Assembly: GCF_000285835.1 (NCBI RefSeq)
Contig: NZ_HE978609.1
Span: forward strand, 1-51,422
Length of the DNA stretch: 51,422 nucleotides
Origin: Brevibacterium senegalense
Lineage (GTDB): Bacteria; Actinomycetota; Actinomycetes; Actinomycetales; Brevibacteriaceae
Reading direction: 5' to 3'
In this document: positions 14,951-22,821 of the stretch, piece after piece
Layout: every line of letters starts with the position of its first letter
How positions within the stretch are numbered: position 1 is the first letter of the stretch
Translations under genes and position numbers: made by a program
Notes under the pieces: generated by a model
Told to the model about the DNA's origin: nothing
Database searches by the model: none
The model's input: only the letters and a program-made list of their open reading frames with translations

Positions 14951-16946
14951 TGGGGCCCATGCCGCTCACCCGACCCAGGTCGTCGAGCGAATCCGGCACC
15001 CGCTCCGCGATCTCCCGCATCGTGGGCATGCTGAGGACCAGGAAGACCGGCATGTTCAGCTGCGTCGACCTGTCACCGCGCCAGTGGATGAGCGCTTCGA
15101 GGACCGCCCCGTCCACGTCCGCGGGGCACTGCGCGCAGCGTCCCCGGTTCCGGTCCGCCCGTGTCAGGAGCAGGGACGAGCACACCCGGCAGCGCACGGG
15201 AGCCGCGGCGACCGCGGTGCGGGCCGGGGCCTCGGGCCTGGCGGGGCGGCCCGCCTGGACCTCGCCCACGAACCGGGACGGCCGTCTGCCCTTCGCCGGG
15301 CTGCCCCGGCGTCCCTTCGACCAGCTGAGCGACAGCGCGGTGCGGGCGCGGGTGACGGCCACGTAGAAGAGTCGCCGCTCCTCGTCGATCGCCTCGGCCG
15401 TCTCCGCATATCCGATGGGCAGCAGCCCCTCGGAGACCCCGGCCAGGTGGACGCTCTCCCATTCGAGGCCCTTCGCGGCGTGCACGGAGGCAAGTGTCAC
15501 GCCGTCGATCGTGGGGGCGAACTGGTGCTCCGCACGATCGTCCAGATCCGCGATGAAGGCGGCCAGCGGCACCGGCAGCTGCGACTCCGCCTGGCTGTCG
15601 TGGGCGAGCCCCACCAGGGCGGACAGCGACTCCCACCGCTCGCGCACCGCACCCTGGGCCTGCGGCGCGGTGGGCGACCAACCGATCGAGGAGAGAATGT
15701 CCTTCACCTGGACGTCCAGGGGATCGGATCCCTCGCGGTGCGAGCTGGCGCGCATGACGGCCAGGGCCTCCTTCACCTCGCGACGGGCGAAGAAGCGCTC
15801 ACCGCCGCGCACCACGTAGGAGACGCCACGATCACCCAGCGCCTCCTCGAAGGCGCGGCTCTGCGAATTGGTCCGGAACAGGACCGCGATGTCCGCGGGG
15901 CGCCGTCCCGATTCGATCTCACCGGCGATGCGGGCGGCGATCGCCTCCGCCTCCGCCGCGTCGTCGGCGTACTCGGTGAAGGACGCGGGCGGTCCTGAGC
16001 GCTGCGTCCCGATCAGCTGGATCGGGGTGCGTCCGGTGCGGCGCAGCACCGCGTTTGCGATGCCGATGACGGGCTCCGCCGAACGGTAGTTGCGGACCAG
16101 CCGCACCTCCTGCGACGACGGGAAGTCGACGGACATCCGCCGCAGGAATCGATCCGTGGCACCCGCGAACGTGTAGATGGTCTGCGCGGGGTCGCCCACG
16201 ACGCACAGGTCCTCGCGCCGGCCCAGCCAGCGCATGAGCAGATCGTGCTGGAGCGGGCTCACGTCCTGGAACTCGTCGACGACGAAGCTGCGGTACTGGC
16301 TGTGCACCTGCGCGGCGATGTCCTCGTGCGCCCCCAGGGCCCCCACGAGCACCAGCAGCACGTCCTCGAAGTCGAGGACCCGCCGCTCCGTCTTGAGATC
16401 CCCGTAGCGCTGCATGATCTGCGCCATCGCGTCCAGGTCGATCCCGTCCGGCAGCGGGCGCGCACCTGCGCGCTCCACGTAGTCCTCGACCCCCAGGAGT
16501 GAAACCGCTGCGTGCTCGATCTCTGCGGCGACGTCGCGGATCGTCTCCCGCTCCGGGGCGATCCCCACCGCCTGCATCGCGTGTCCCACGAGGGTCGCCT
16601 TCTGCGGCAGGAGCTCCGGGAACGGGCCGTCGGAGATCCGCGGCCAGAAGAAGCGCAGCTGCCGCAGCGCCGCGGAGTGGAAGGTCCGCGCCTGCACCGT
16701 GGGTGTGCCCAGCGACCGCAGCCGTGACCGCATCTCTCCGGCCGCCTTGGTCGTGAAGGTCAGCGCCAGGACGTGGCGGGGGTCCGTCGCGCCGATCGCG
16801 GCCTGATGGGCGATGCGGTGCGTGATGGCGCGGGTCTTGCCCGTGCCCGCACCTGCGAGCACGACGAGGGGTCCGCCCGTGTGCGTCGCGACCGCCCGCT
16901 GCTCGGGGTCGAGGCCCTCCAGAAGGGGATGCTCCGCACCGGTCAC
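14889..16946 (-). CDS. uvrD2: ATP-dependent DNA helicase UvrD2 (SF1, with HRDC domain)
   Basis: 685 residues. Walker A is AGAGTGKT (31-38) and Walker B is VVDEFQDVSP, with SF1 motifs LTFTTKAAGEM, GDPAQTIYTFAGA, VRNYRS, TLASVHAAKGLEWE and FYVAVTRAR. The C-terminus has the UvrD2-specific Cys4 module (CRVC, then CAQC) and an HRDC domain (PVFLVLSMPTMREIAERVP, LGRVSGMGPIKLEQFG). The GTG start at 16946 overlaps the stop of nudC (GTGA); the longer upstream frame is a shadow of nudC. Mycobacterial UvrD2 is a 3'-5' helicase. Its likely role is DNA repair together with the adnAB genes nearby. Confidence 0.92.
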   Translation of the reverse strand: MTGAEHPLLEGLDPEQRAVATHTGGPLVVLAGAGTGKTRAITHRIAHQAAIGATDPRHVLALTFTTKAAGEMRSRLRSLGTPTVQARTFHSAALRQLRFFWPRISDGPFPELLPQKATLVGHAMQAVGIAPERETIRDVAAEIEHAAVSLLGVEDYVERAGARPLPDGIDLDAMAQIMQRYGDLKTERRVLDFEDVLLVLVGALGAHEDIAAQVHSQYRSFVVDEFQDVSPLQHDLLMRWLGRREDLCVVGDPAQTIYTFAGATDRFLRRMSVDFPSSQEVRLVRNYRSAEPVIGIANAVLRRTGRTPIQLIGTQRSGPPASFTEYADDAAEAEAIAARIAGEIESGRRPADIAVLFRTNSQSRAFEEALGDRGVSYVVRGGERFFARREVKEALAVMRASSHREGSDPLDVQVKDILSSIGWSPTAPQAQGAVRERWESLSALVGLAHDSQAESQLPVPLAAFIADLDDRAEHQFAPTIDGVTLASVHAAKGLEWESVHLAGVSEGLLPIGYAETAEAIDEERRLFYVAVTRARTALSLSWSKGRRGSPAKGRRPSRFVGEVQAGRPARPEAPARTAVAAAPVRCRVCSSLLLTRADRNRGRCAQCPADVDGAVLEALIHWRGDRSTQLNMPVFLVLSMPTMREIAERVPDSLDDLGRVSGMGPIKLEQFGHELLALIRAHRSG

Positions 16947-17941
16947 AGTCGATCGGACGGTGCGTCGGAGTCGTTGGCCAACCAGCTGTAGAGGATCTGT
17001 CCCGCGATCGACACGGTCGTGGGCACGGCGACCTCCCGTGCCGCGATCGCGTCCCGCAGCTCTGAGCGGGTGAACCAGCGCAGTGCGGTGATCTCGTCGT
17101 CGTCCGCGCTGGCGGCCATCGACTCCGCCTCCGCGGTGAAGCCCAGCATGAGTGACGCCGGGAACGGCCACGGCTGCGAGCCCAGGTACCGCGGTGCGCG
17201 GACCGTGATGCCCGCCTCCTCCTGCACCTCGCGGATGACCGCGGATTCCAGGGTCTCCCCCGGTTCCACGAAGCCCGCCAGCAGCGAGTACCGATCCGCC
17301 GGCCACATCGCGTTGGAGCCCAGCAGCAGGCGCTCCTCGCCCTGCTCGTCCGTGTGGACCACGGCCATGATGACCGCGGGGTCCGTCCGCGGGAAGTGCT
17401 CGCTGCCGGCTTCCGGATCACGGCGGACCCACCCGGACAGCACGGGTTCCGTGGGCTGCCCGTTGCGCGGCGAGTGCGTGTGCGCGAAGTGCCAGTTGGC
17501 CAGGGCGGTGAGCGAGGTCGCCAGGGCGACGTCGCGGTCGTCCAGCTGCTCCCCCAGATCGCGCAGCGACATCCACGTGGGCTCCGTCGCATCGAGTCCG
17601 CCGATCGGATCGGTCAGCCACGCCTCCGCGTCCCGGGCCTGCTGGGCACCCACCCACCGGTCCAGTTCCGCGCGGCCCTCGTCCAGCAGCGCCGCGCCGA
17701 CGAAGTGGTCGCCCGCCGCATCCGTGCCCAGGTAGAAGAGGAGCGCGTTCTGGGGCACCTGCTCGCGCGTGAGCAGGTGCAGTCCGCCGCGCGAGATGAG
17801 GAGGTTTCCCCGGTGCCCCACGACCGCATGCGCGCGGCCGGTCTCCCACACCGCGTCGATGCCCGCGGAGCGCAGGCTGTGGTTCCGATCGAGGGCGGTC
17901 CGGGACAGGCTTGCAGGCGGCAGCATGGGCAACGGTCTCAT
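16943..17941 (-). CDS. nudC: NADH pyrophosphatase-like NUDIX protein lacking the zinc ribbon
   Basis: 332 residues. The NUDIX box GFVEPGETLESAVIREVQEE (223-242) is followed by SQPWPFPASLMLGF, the NudC signature for NAD(P)H recognition. The zinc-ribbon site that normally holds two CxxC pairs reads HFAHTHSPRNGQPTEP and WVRRDPEAGSEHFPRTDPAV, with no cysteines at all (151-190). NudC enzymes hydrolyse NADH to NMNH and AMP and can remove NAD caps from RNA. The start at ATG 17941 is uncertain because no clear ribosome binding site precedes it; ATG 17926 is possible. It is translationally coupled to uvrD2. Confidence 0.85.
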   Translation of the reverse strand: MRPLPMLPPASLSRTALDRNHSLRSAGIDAVWETGRAHAVVGHRGNLLISRGGLHLLTREQVPQNALLFYLGTDAAGDHFVGAALLDEGRAELDRWVGAQQARDAEAWLTDPIGGLDATEPTWMSLRDLGEQLDDRDVALATSLTALANWHFAHTHSPRNGQPTEPVLSGWVRRDPEAGSEHFPRTDPAVIMAVVHTDEQGEERLLLGSNAMWPADRYSLLAGFVEPGETLESAVIREVQEEAGITVRAPRYLGSQPWPFPASLMLGFTAEAESMAASADDDEITALRWFTRSELRDAIAAREVAVPTTVSIAGQILYSWLANDSDAPSDRL

Positions 17942-18008
17942 GGGCGTCACGATACCGAAGACCGCGGACACACCCGGCGGGCTCGGGGCCCGCGCGAAGG
18001 CCAGCGGG

Positions 18009-18014
18009 TAAGTT
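18009..18014 (+). promoter_or_regulatory. -10 box of the APH-fold gene
   Basis: TAAGTT ends six bases before the GTG at 18021, the same geometry as the other leaderless starts. Confidence 0.4.
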
Positions 18015-18020
18015 GGGGAT

Positions 18021-19277
18021 GTGGACACCGCAGGGATGAGGATCACCGCCGTCGCAGCCACCATGCTGGACGATTTCGAGCCGAGCTCATGGACGCGCCT
18101 GCCCGATTCCGACACGGACCGGATCCTCATGACCGACGGCGACCGCAGCCTCATCGTCACGCTCGCAGCGCACGACCGGGCGGCCGCCGCCCATGCCGAG
18201 CACATCGCCGCGAACACCCTGGCCCCGCTGCTGCCGGCGGACGCACCCGCGATCCCCCGGATCCTCGCCGCACGGACGGTCGACGGCGAGGCCGTGGGCC
18301 GGGACACGGATGTCACGCTCACGATCGCCGACCCCATGCCGGGCATCCCCCTGTCCACCGCGATGTTCGAGGAGCACCCCGCACTCGTCGAGTCCCTGGC
18401 GCGCACGGTCGCCGTCCTCCACTCCGCGGACCCCGGCCCCATCGCGGATGCGGGTCTGACGGTCGAGGAGTCGGCGGAGACCCGCGATCGGCTCCTGGCG
18501 GATCTGGATTCCGCGGCGGCGACCGGTCGCGTGCCCTCTCTCCTGCTGAGCCGCTGGGAGGCCGCGCTCGAGGAGGTCACTGCGTGGCGCTTCCTCCCCG
18601 TCCCCATCCACGCGAGCCTGGGGCCCGACGCACTGTGGACGATCGACGGCGATGTCGTGGCCGTGTCGGATCTGGCCCGCCTGCGCGTGGGGGATCCCGC
18701 CGCGGACCTGGCCGCCGTGTCCTCGATGCTGAGTCCGGAGGACTTCGAGCGCTTCTTCCGCTCGTACCGCGCCCACCGCGATCCGGACGACCCCGGTCTG
18801 CGACGTCGCGTGGGCTTCCACGCGGAGATCACGGTCCTCGAGTGGCTGCTGGCGGCGGTCGCCGCACAGGACGACGCAGCGATCGACGACGCCGCGGACC
18901 TGCTGCAGGCCCTCGCGGAGGTCACCGAGGATGCGGGCGACTCCGACCAGGACGAGTCCGACGGATCGGCAGATCAGGACTGGCTCGGGGAACCGGCCGA
19001 CCAGAACGAGTCCGAGGAGCCGGCCGACCAGGTCGCGTCCGAGGAGCCGCCGGCGGAGCCCGTCGCACCCGGGGCAGACGACGCCGAGGCCGCACGCACC
19101 TCTCCGTCCACCCGCACCTCACCGTCCACCCCCGCCGCTCCGGATCCGGACGTGTTCCGGCCGTCGGCTCGGATCGAGGCTGGCGTGGACGAGGACGGGA
19201 TCTCGACCGAACGTCTGGACACCTCCGAGCTCCACGCGCTGGATCCCCGCGAGGACGAGGAGCCCGACCGCGGCTGA
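18021..19277 (+). CDS. APH-fold phosphotransferase-like protein, probably a pseudokinase
   Basis: 418 residues from a GTG start. Residues ~35-290 have the aminoglycoside/macrolide phosphotransferase fold (ADPMPGIPLSTAMFEEHPAL; LARTVAVLHSADPGP). The catalytic loop, normally HGDLxxxN, reads HASLGPDALW near residue 197, so the catalytic Asp and metal-binding Asn are gone. The later motif VSDLARLRVGDPAADLAAV keeps the GDPA..DLA part. Residues ~305-418 form an acidic tail with EEPADQ-type repeats. It converges tail to tail with adnB with one base between them. Similar genes often lie beside actinobacterial adnAB, but its role is unknown. Confidence 0.75.
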   Translation: MDTAGMRITAVAATMLDDFEPSSWTRLPDSDTDRILMTDGDRSLIVTLAAHDRAAAAHAEHIAANTLAPLLPADAPAIPRILAARTVDGEAVGRDTDVTLTIADPMPGIPLSTAMFEEHPALVESLARTVAVLHSADPGPIADAGLTVEESAETRDRLLADLDSAAATGRVPSLLLSRWEAALEEVTAWRFLPVPIHASLGPDALWTIDGDVVAVSDLARLRVGDPAADLAAVSSMLSPEDFERFFRSYRAHRDPDDPGLRRRVGFHAEITVLEWLLAAVAAQDDAAIDDAADLLQALAEVTEDAGDSDQDESDGSADQDWLGEPADQNESEEPADQVASEEPPAEPVAPGADDAEAARTSPSTRTSPSTPAAPDPDVFRPSARIEAGVDEDGISTERLDTSELHALDPREDEEPDRG

Positions 19278-19278
19278 C

Positions 19279-22200
19279 TCAGCCCGCAGTCGACTGGGTC
19301 GACGCGAGCCAGTCGACGATCCTCGTCTCGTCGGGCAGTTCCTGCGGACGCCAGACGTCGTTCGATCCCACGAAGAAGAACTCCGCCTCGATGCGCGGTG
19401 CGCGCGCGTACTGCGGCATCTTGGCGATCGCCAGGCGGTACATGGCCAGCTGGACCGCCATCGCGTCGAGTCGCTCGCGGTCCTGGGGCAACCGTCCCGT
19501 CTTCCAGTCGACGACCACCAGCCCCCCGTCCTCCTCCTGGAAGACCGCGTCGATCTTGCCCGGCACGTGCACCGCGGTGCCCGGCCGGTCGGCGGTCGAC
19601 TCCCCCACCTCCAGCACCAGTTCGAACGACAGCTCGACGGCTGCGGGTGATTGCAGGGCGTACCGGGAGTCCAGGAACGTCCGCTGGAGCTCCTCCATCC
19701 GCTGGGCCAGTGCAGGACCCCCGCGGAATCCGGACGTCTCCGGTTCGACGTCCAGCAGTGCCGACTGGCCGTAGTGCTGTTCGACCCAGGCGTGGAAGGC
19801 AGTGCCCAGATCCGCGGCGGTGCTGGGCGGCTGGGGCATGGGGCGCCGCAGTCCGTTCCACCAGTCGTCGGCGTCCGCGCGCAGCCCCACGAGGGACGTC
19901 GCGGAGAGCCTGCCGGGCAGTCGCCGGTCCTCGAGACCTCCCGTCGTCACCTCCGTCAGGTGCAGGGCACGTCGCGCCAGCGCGCGCACCAGGGGATCCG
20001 CGGTCGTGGCGACGATGTCGTCCAGCCGCGGTTCCGCGTGCAGCTGGTCGGTGACCGCCCGGATGAGCTCTGCGCGGCGGCTCACCACCTGCTCCGGATC
20101 GACGACCGGCCACTGGGCCCGGTCCTGACGACTCGTGTCCAGCTCGTCGACCTGGGGCAGCTCCGGCAGCTCGATGCCCCGCTGCTGGGCGACCTCCGTG
20201 AGGAAGGGTCCCGTCGTGACGGGCTTCTTCCGTGTGAGGGTGAACCGGGAGGCGGAGACGAAGAGGTGCGAGCGCGCCCGGGTCAGCGCGACGTAGGCCA
20301 GGCGGCGCTCCGCGTCGAGGTGGTGGCGATCCAGCGCGGTCGCCAGCGGACCGCCCGTCTTCACGCGCTCGTCGAAGTCCTTGGGTCCCTCCAGATCCAT
20401 GTCGCGCAGGTCGTAGGCGGGCAGCCCGGACCGATCGCCGCGCAGCGCGTGGGGCAGACCGCCCTGTGCCAGCCACCCCTCGCCGGGCGTGCGCTTGCTG
20501 GGCAGGCCCTCCTCGTGGAGGAACGGCACGGCGACGGCGTCGAACTCGAGTCCCTTGGACGCGTGGACGGTCATGATCGTGACCGCACCCGGGACCGGGT
20601 CGATCGGCACGTCGTCGATCTCCGCGGACTCTTCCAGCACGCGGGCCCACCGCAGGAACTCCCGCGGTCCGTCCGCGGGCGCCTCACCGGCGAAGCGGGC
20701 GACCAGCGACAGGAGGCTGTCGAGTGCACGGGTGTGGATGTCCGCGTACGCGGGTGCCAGTGCGGCGACCTCCGTGTCGATGCCGGCTTCGCGGATGACG
20801 GCCCGCACCAGGCCCGGCAGAGTGAGCGTGCTGCTCCGGAGCCGGCGCAGTGTCCGGGCCAGCAGTGCGATCCGGCGCCGCCCCTCATCCGTGAGGGACG
20901 TCAGCGCGCTCGCCTGCTGGGTGGTTGCGGCGGCGGGCGTCCCCGCGGGCACGTCCCCGGCCTGTCGAGCGCCGTCGCCCTGGGTGAGCGTCAGCAGCTC
21001 GTCCAGTCCCTCGACGATGCCGATCCGCTCCTCGCGGAACCCGTCCGGCTCCTGCGCGTCCGGCAGACGGATCGCGCTGGCGCGCACGAAAGCGGAGAAC
21101 GCGGTGAGGTCCGCCGCTCCCAGGCGGATGGTCCGACCCGACAGCAGGCGCATGAGGACATCGCCCGCGTCCGGATCCTCCAGCACCTCGAGGATCGCCA
21201 GCGCGTCTGCGACGAACGGGTCATCCAGCAGTCCGTGGGACCCAGCGACCTCGACGGGGAGGTCCGCGTCCTGGAGTGCCGCCGCGATCGGCCCGAATCC
21301 GGACCGCGCCCGGCACAGGACTGCGAACGTGGGCAGTGGAGACGGGCGGGGCGGTCGCTGCCCCGAGGCCCGGGCGGCCTCCCTCTTCGCCTCCTCCTTC
21401 CGACTGTGCCGGTCGAACAGCTCGTCCCGCGCGTGGAGCATCCAGGCGACCAGCTCCGGCAGCTGCGCGCGTTCCTCCGGGTGGGCGGGGTCCGGCAGGG
21501 CGCTGTGGGTGAGTGACACGGCGACGGAGCCCTCCGGGGCTCCGGGTCTGGTCTGCAGCCCCACGCGTTCGTCGACGGTGGGCAGGCCGCCGGCGATGCG
21601 GTTCGCCGCGTCCAGGATCGCGGAGTCGTTGCGCCAGGAGACGGTGAGGCCGAATTTCCGAGCGGCCTCGTCGTGCGGTCCGCGGAACGCCGCGGGGAAC
21701 GACTCGATGTTGTCCGCGCTGGCGCCGCGCCAGCCGTAGATGGCCTGGCGCGGATCACCCACCGCCATGACCGCGTGGCGACCGAAGATCTGCTGGAGCA
21801 TGAGGAACTGCGCGTAGGACGTGTCCTGGAATTCGTCCAGGAGGACGACGTCCCAGCGCGCCCGCTCCGCCTGGAGCGCGGCGGGACTGGACGCCATGAT
21901 CCGATGGGCGAGCGCCACCTGATCGGAGAACTCGACGCCGCCGCGCTCCGCCTTCGCCTCCGCGTACTGCCGTGCCAGACCCACCAGGCGGCGCTTGGCC
22001 AGCAGCCGGTGGGCGACGGGATCGTGCTCTTCGAGGAGAGGTCGGATCTGCGGGTGCAGGGCGGTGCGCTCCGCGCGGTCGGCCGCGTCGTATTCGTCCG
22101 CCAGTGCGCGCAGCTGCTCGACGACCATCGTCTTGTACGCCTTGTCCGCGAAGGCACCGGACCGCTTGCGGACCAGGGTTCCCGCGAGCCCCCGCACGTA

Positions 22201-22821
22201 GGGTCCGGTGCACAGCGCGTCGAGGCATTCGTCCAGATGCGACTCGACCTGTTCGAACGAGACCAGATGGTCGCCCATCTCAGACAGGAGACCCGACACC
22301 CACGTCGCCATCGTGGACCGGCTCTTGTCGAGGACCTCGTCCGGTGCCGCGCTGTCGAGGATGCGCTCGATGAGTTCGGCGCGCGCGGCCGCGTCGAGGA
22401 CCTCCTCGCTGCCCTCCAGACCTATCCCGATCCCGTGGTCGCCCACCAGCGCCGCGGCGTACGAGTTGTACGTCGCGACGCTGGGCAGGTCGAGGCCGGG
22501 CAGGCCCTCCTCCCGGACGTGCGCGCGTCCCTGCGGGGTGCGCCGGTACCGCCCCAGGTAGTCGCGCACGCGGCTGTTGAGCTCTCCCACCGCCTTGCGG
22601 GTGAAGGTGAGACCCAGGATGCGGTCGGCGTCCACCAGCCCGTTGGCCACGAGCCAGACGACGCGCAGGGAGATGACCGCGGTCTTGCCGGAGCCGGCAC
22701 CCGCGATGACAGCGGCGGACCGGTCGTGCGGACTCTCGATGATCCGCACCTGCTCGTCAGTGGGCGGATCGACCCCCAGCAGGGCGGCGAGATCGAGGGC
22801 ACTCAGATGCGAGGCTGTCAC
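19279..22821 (-). CDS. adnB: AdnB: active motor and RecB-type nuclease subunit
   Basis: 1180 residues from a GTG start overlapping the adnA stop (GTGA). Walker A is AGAGSGKTAVIS (about 40-51) and Walker B is VVLLDEFQDTSYAQ, with SF1A motifs GDPRQAIYGWRGA, VSWRNDSAIL, MTVHASKGLEFDAV and AYVALTRARSHLF. The C-terminal ~230 residues hold a PD-(D/E)xK nuclease: GTAFHAWVE, then GKIDAVF...VVVDWKTG and VQLAMYRLAIA. AdnAB processes double-strand DNA ends in actinobacteria in place of RecBCD/AddAB. The frame upstream of 22821 is a shadow of adnA. Confidence 0.92.
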   Translation of the reverse strand: MTASHLSALDLAALLGVDPPTDEQVRIIESPHDRSAAVIAGAGSGKTAVISLRVVWLVANGLVDADRILGLTFTRKAVGELNSRVRDYLGRYRRTPQGRAHVREEGLPGLDLPSVATYNSYAAALVGDHGIGIGLEGSEEVLDAAARAELIERILDSAAPDEVLDKSRSTMATWVSGLLSEMGDHLVSFEQVESHLDECLDALCTGPYVRGLAGTLVRKRSGAFADKAYKTMVVEQLRALADEYDAADRAERTALHPQIRPLLEEHDPVAHRLLAKRRLVGLARQYAEAKAERGGVEFSDQVALAHRIMASSPAALQAERARWDVVLLDEFQDTSYAQFLMLQQIFGRHAVMAVGDPRQAIYGWRGASADNIESFPAAFRGPHDEAARKFGLTVSWRNDSAILDAANRIAGGLPTVDERVGLQTRPGAPEGSVAVSLTHSALPDPAHPEERAQLPELVAWMLHARDELFDRHSRKEEAKREAARASGQRPPRPSPLPTFAVLCRARSGFGPIAAALQDADLPVEVAGSHGLLDDPFVADALAILEVLEDPDAGDVLMRLLSGRTIRLGAADLTAFSAFVRASAIRLPDAQEPDGFREERIGIVEGLDELLTLTQGDGARQAGDVPAGTPAAATTQQASALTSLTDEGRRRIALLARTLRRLRSSTLTLPGLVRAVIREAGIDTEVAALAPAYADIHTRALDSLLSLVARFAGEAPADGPREFLRWARVLEESAEIDDVPIDPVPGAVTIMTVHASKGLEFDAVAVPFLHEEGLPSKRTPGEGWLAQGGLPHALRGDRSGLPAYDLRDMDLEGPKDFDERVKTGGPLATALDRHHLDAERRLAYVALTRARSHLFVSASRFTLTRKKPVTTGPFLTEVAQQRGIELPELPQVDELDTSRQDRAQWPVVDPEQVVSRRAELIRAVTDQLHAEPRLDDIVATTADPLVRALARRALHLTEVTTGGLEDRRLPGRLSATSLVGLRADADDWWNGLRRPMPQPPSTAADLGTAFHAWVEQHYGQSALLDVEPETSGFRGGPALAQRMEELQRTFLDSRYALQSPAAVELSFELVLEVGESTADRPGTAVHVPGKIDAVFQEEDGGLVVVDWKTGRLPQDRERLDAMAVQLAMYRLAIAKMPQYARAPRIEAEFFFVGSNDVWRPQELPDETRIVDWLASTQSTAG

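Noticed and set aside
18021..19277. Macrolide or aminoglycoside resistance phosphotransferase
   Set aside because: The catalytic Asp and metal-binding Asn are missing, and the context is DNA repair.
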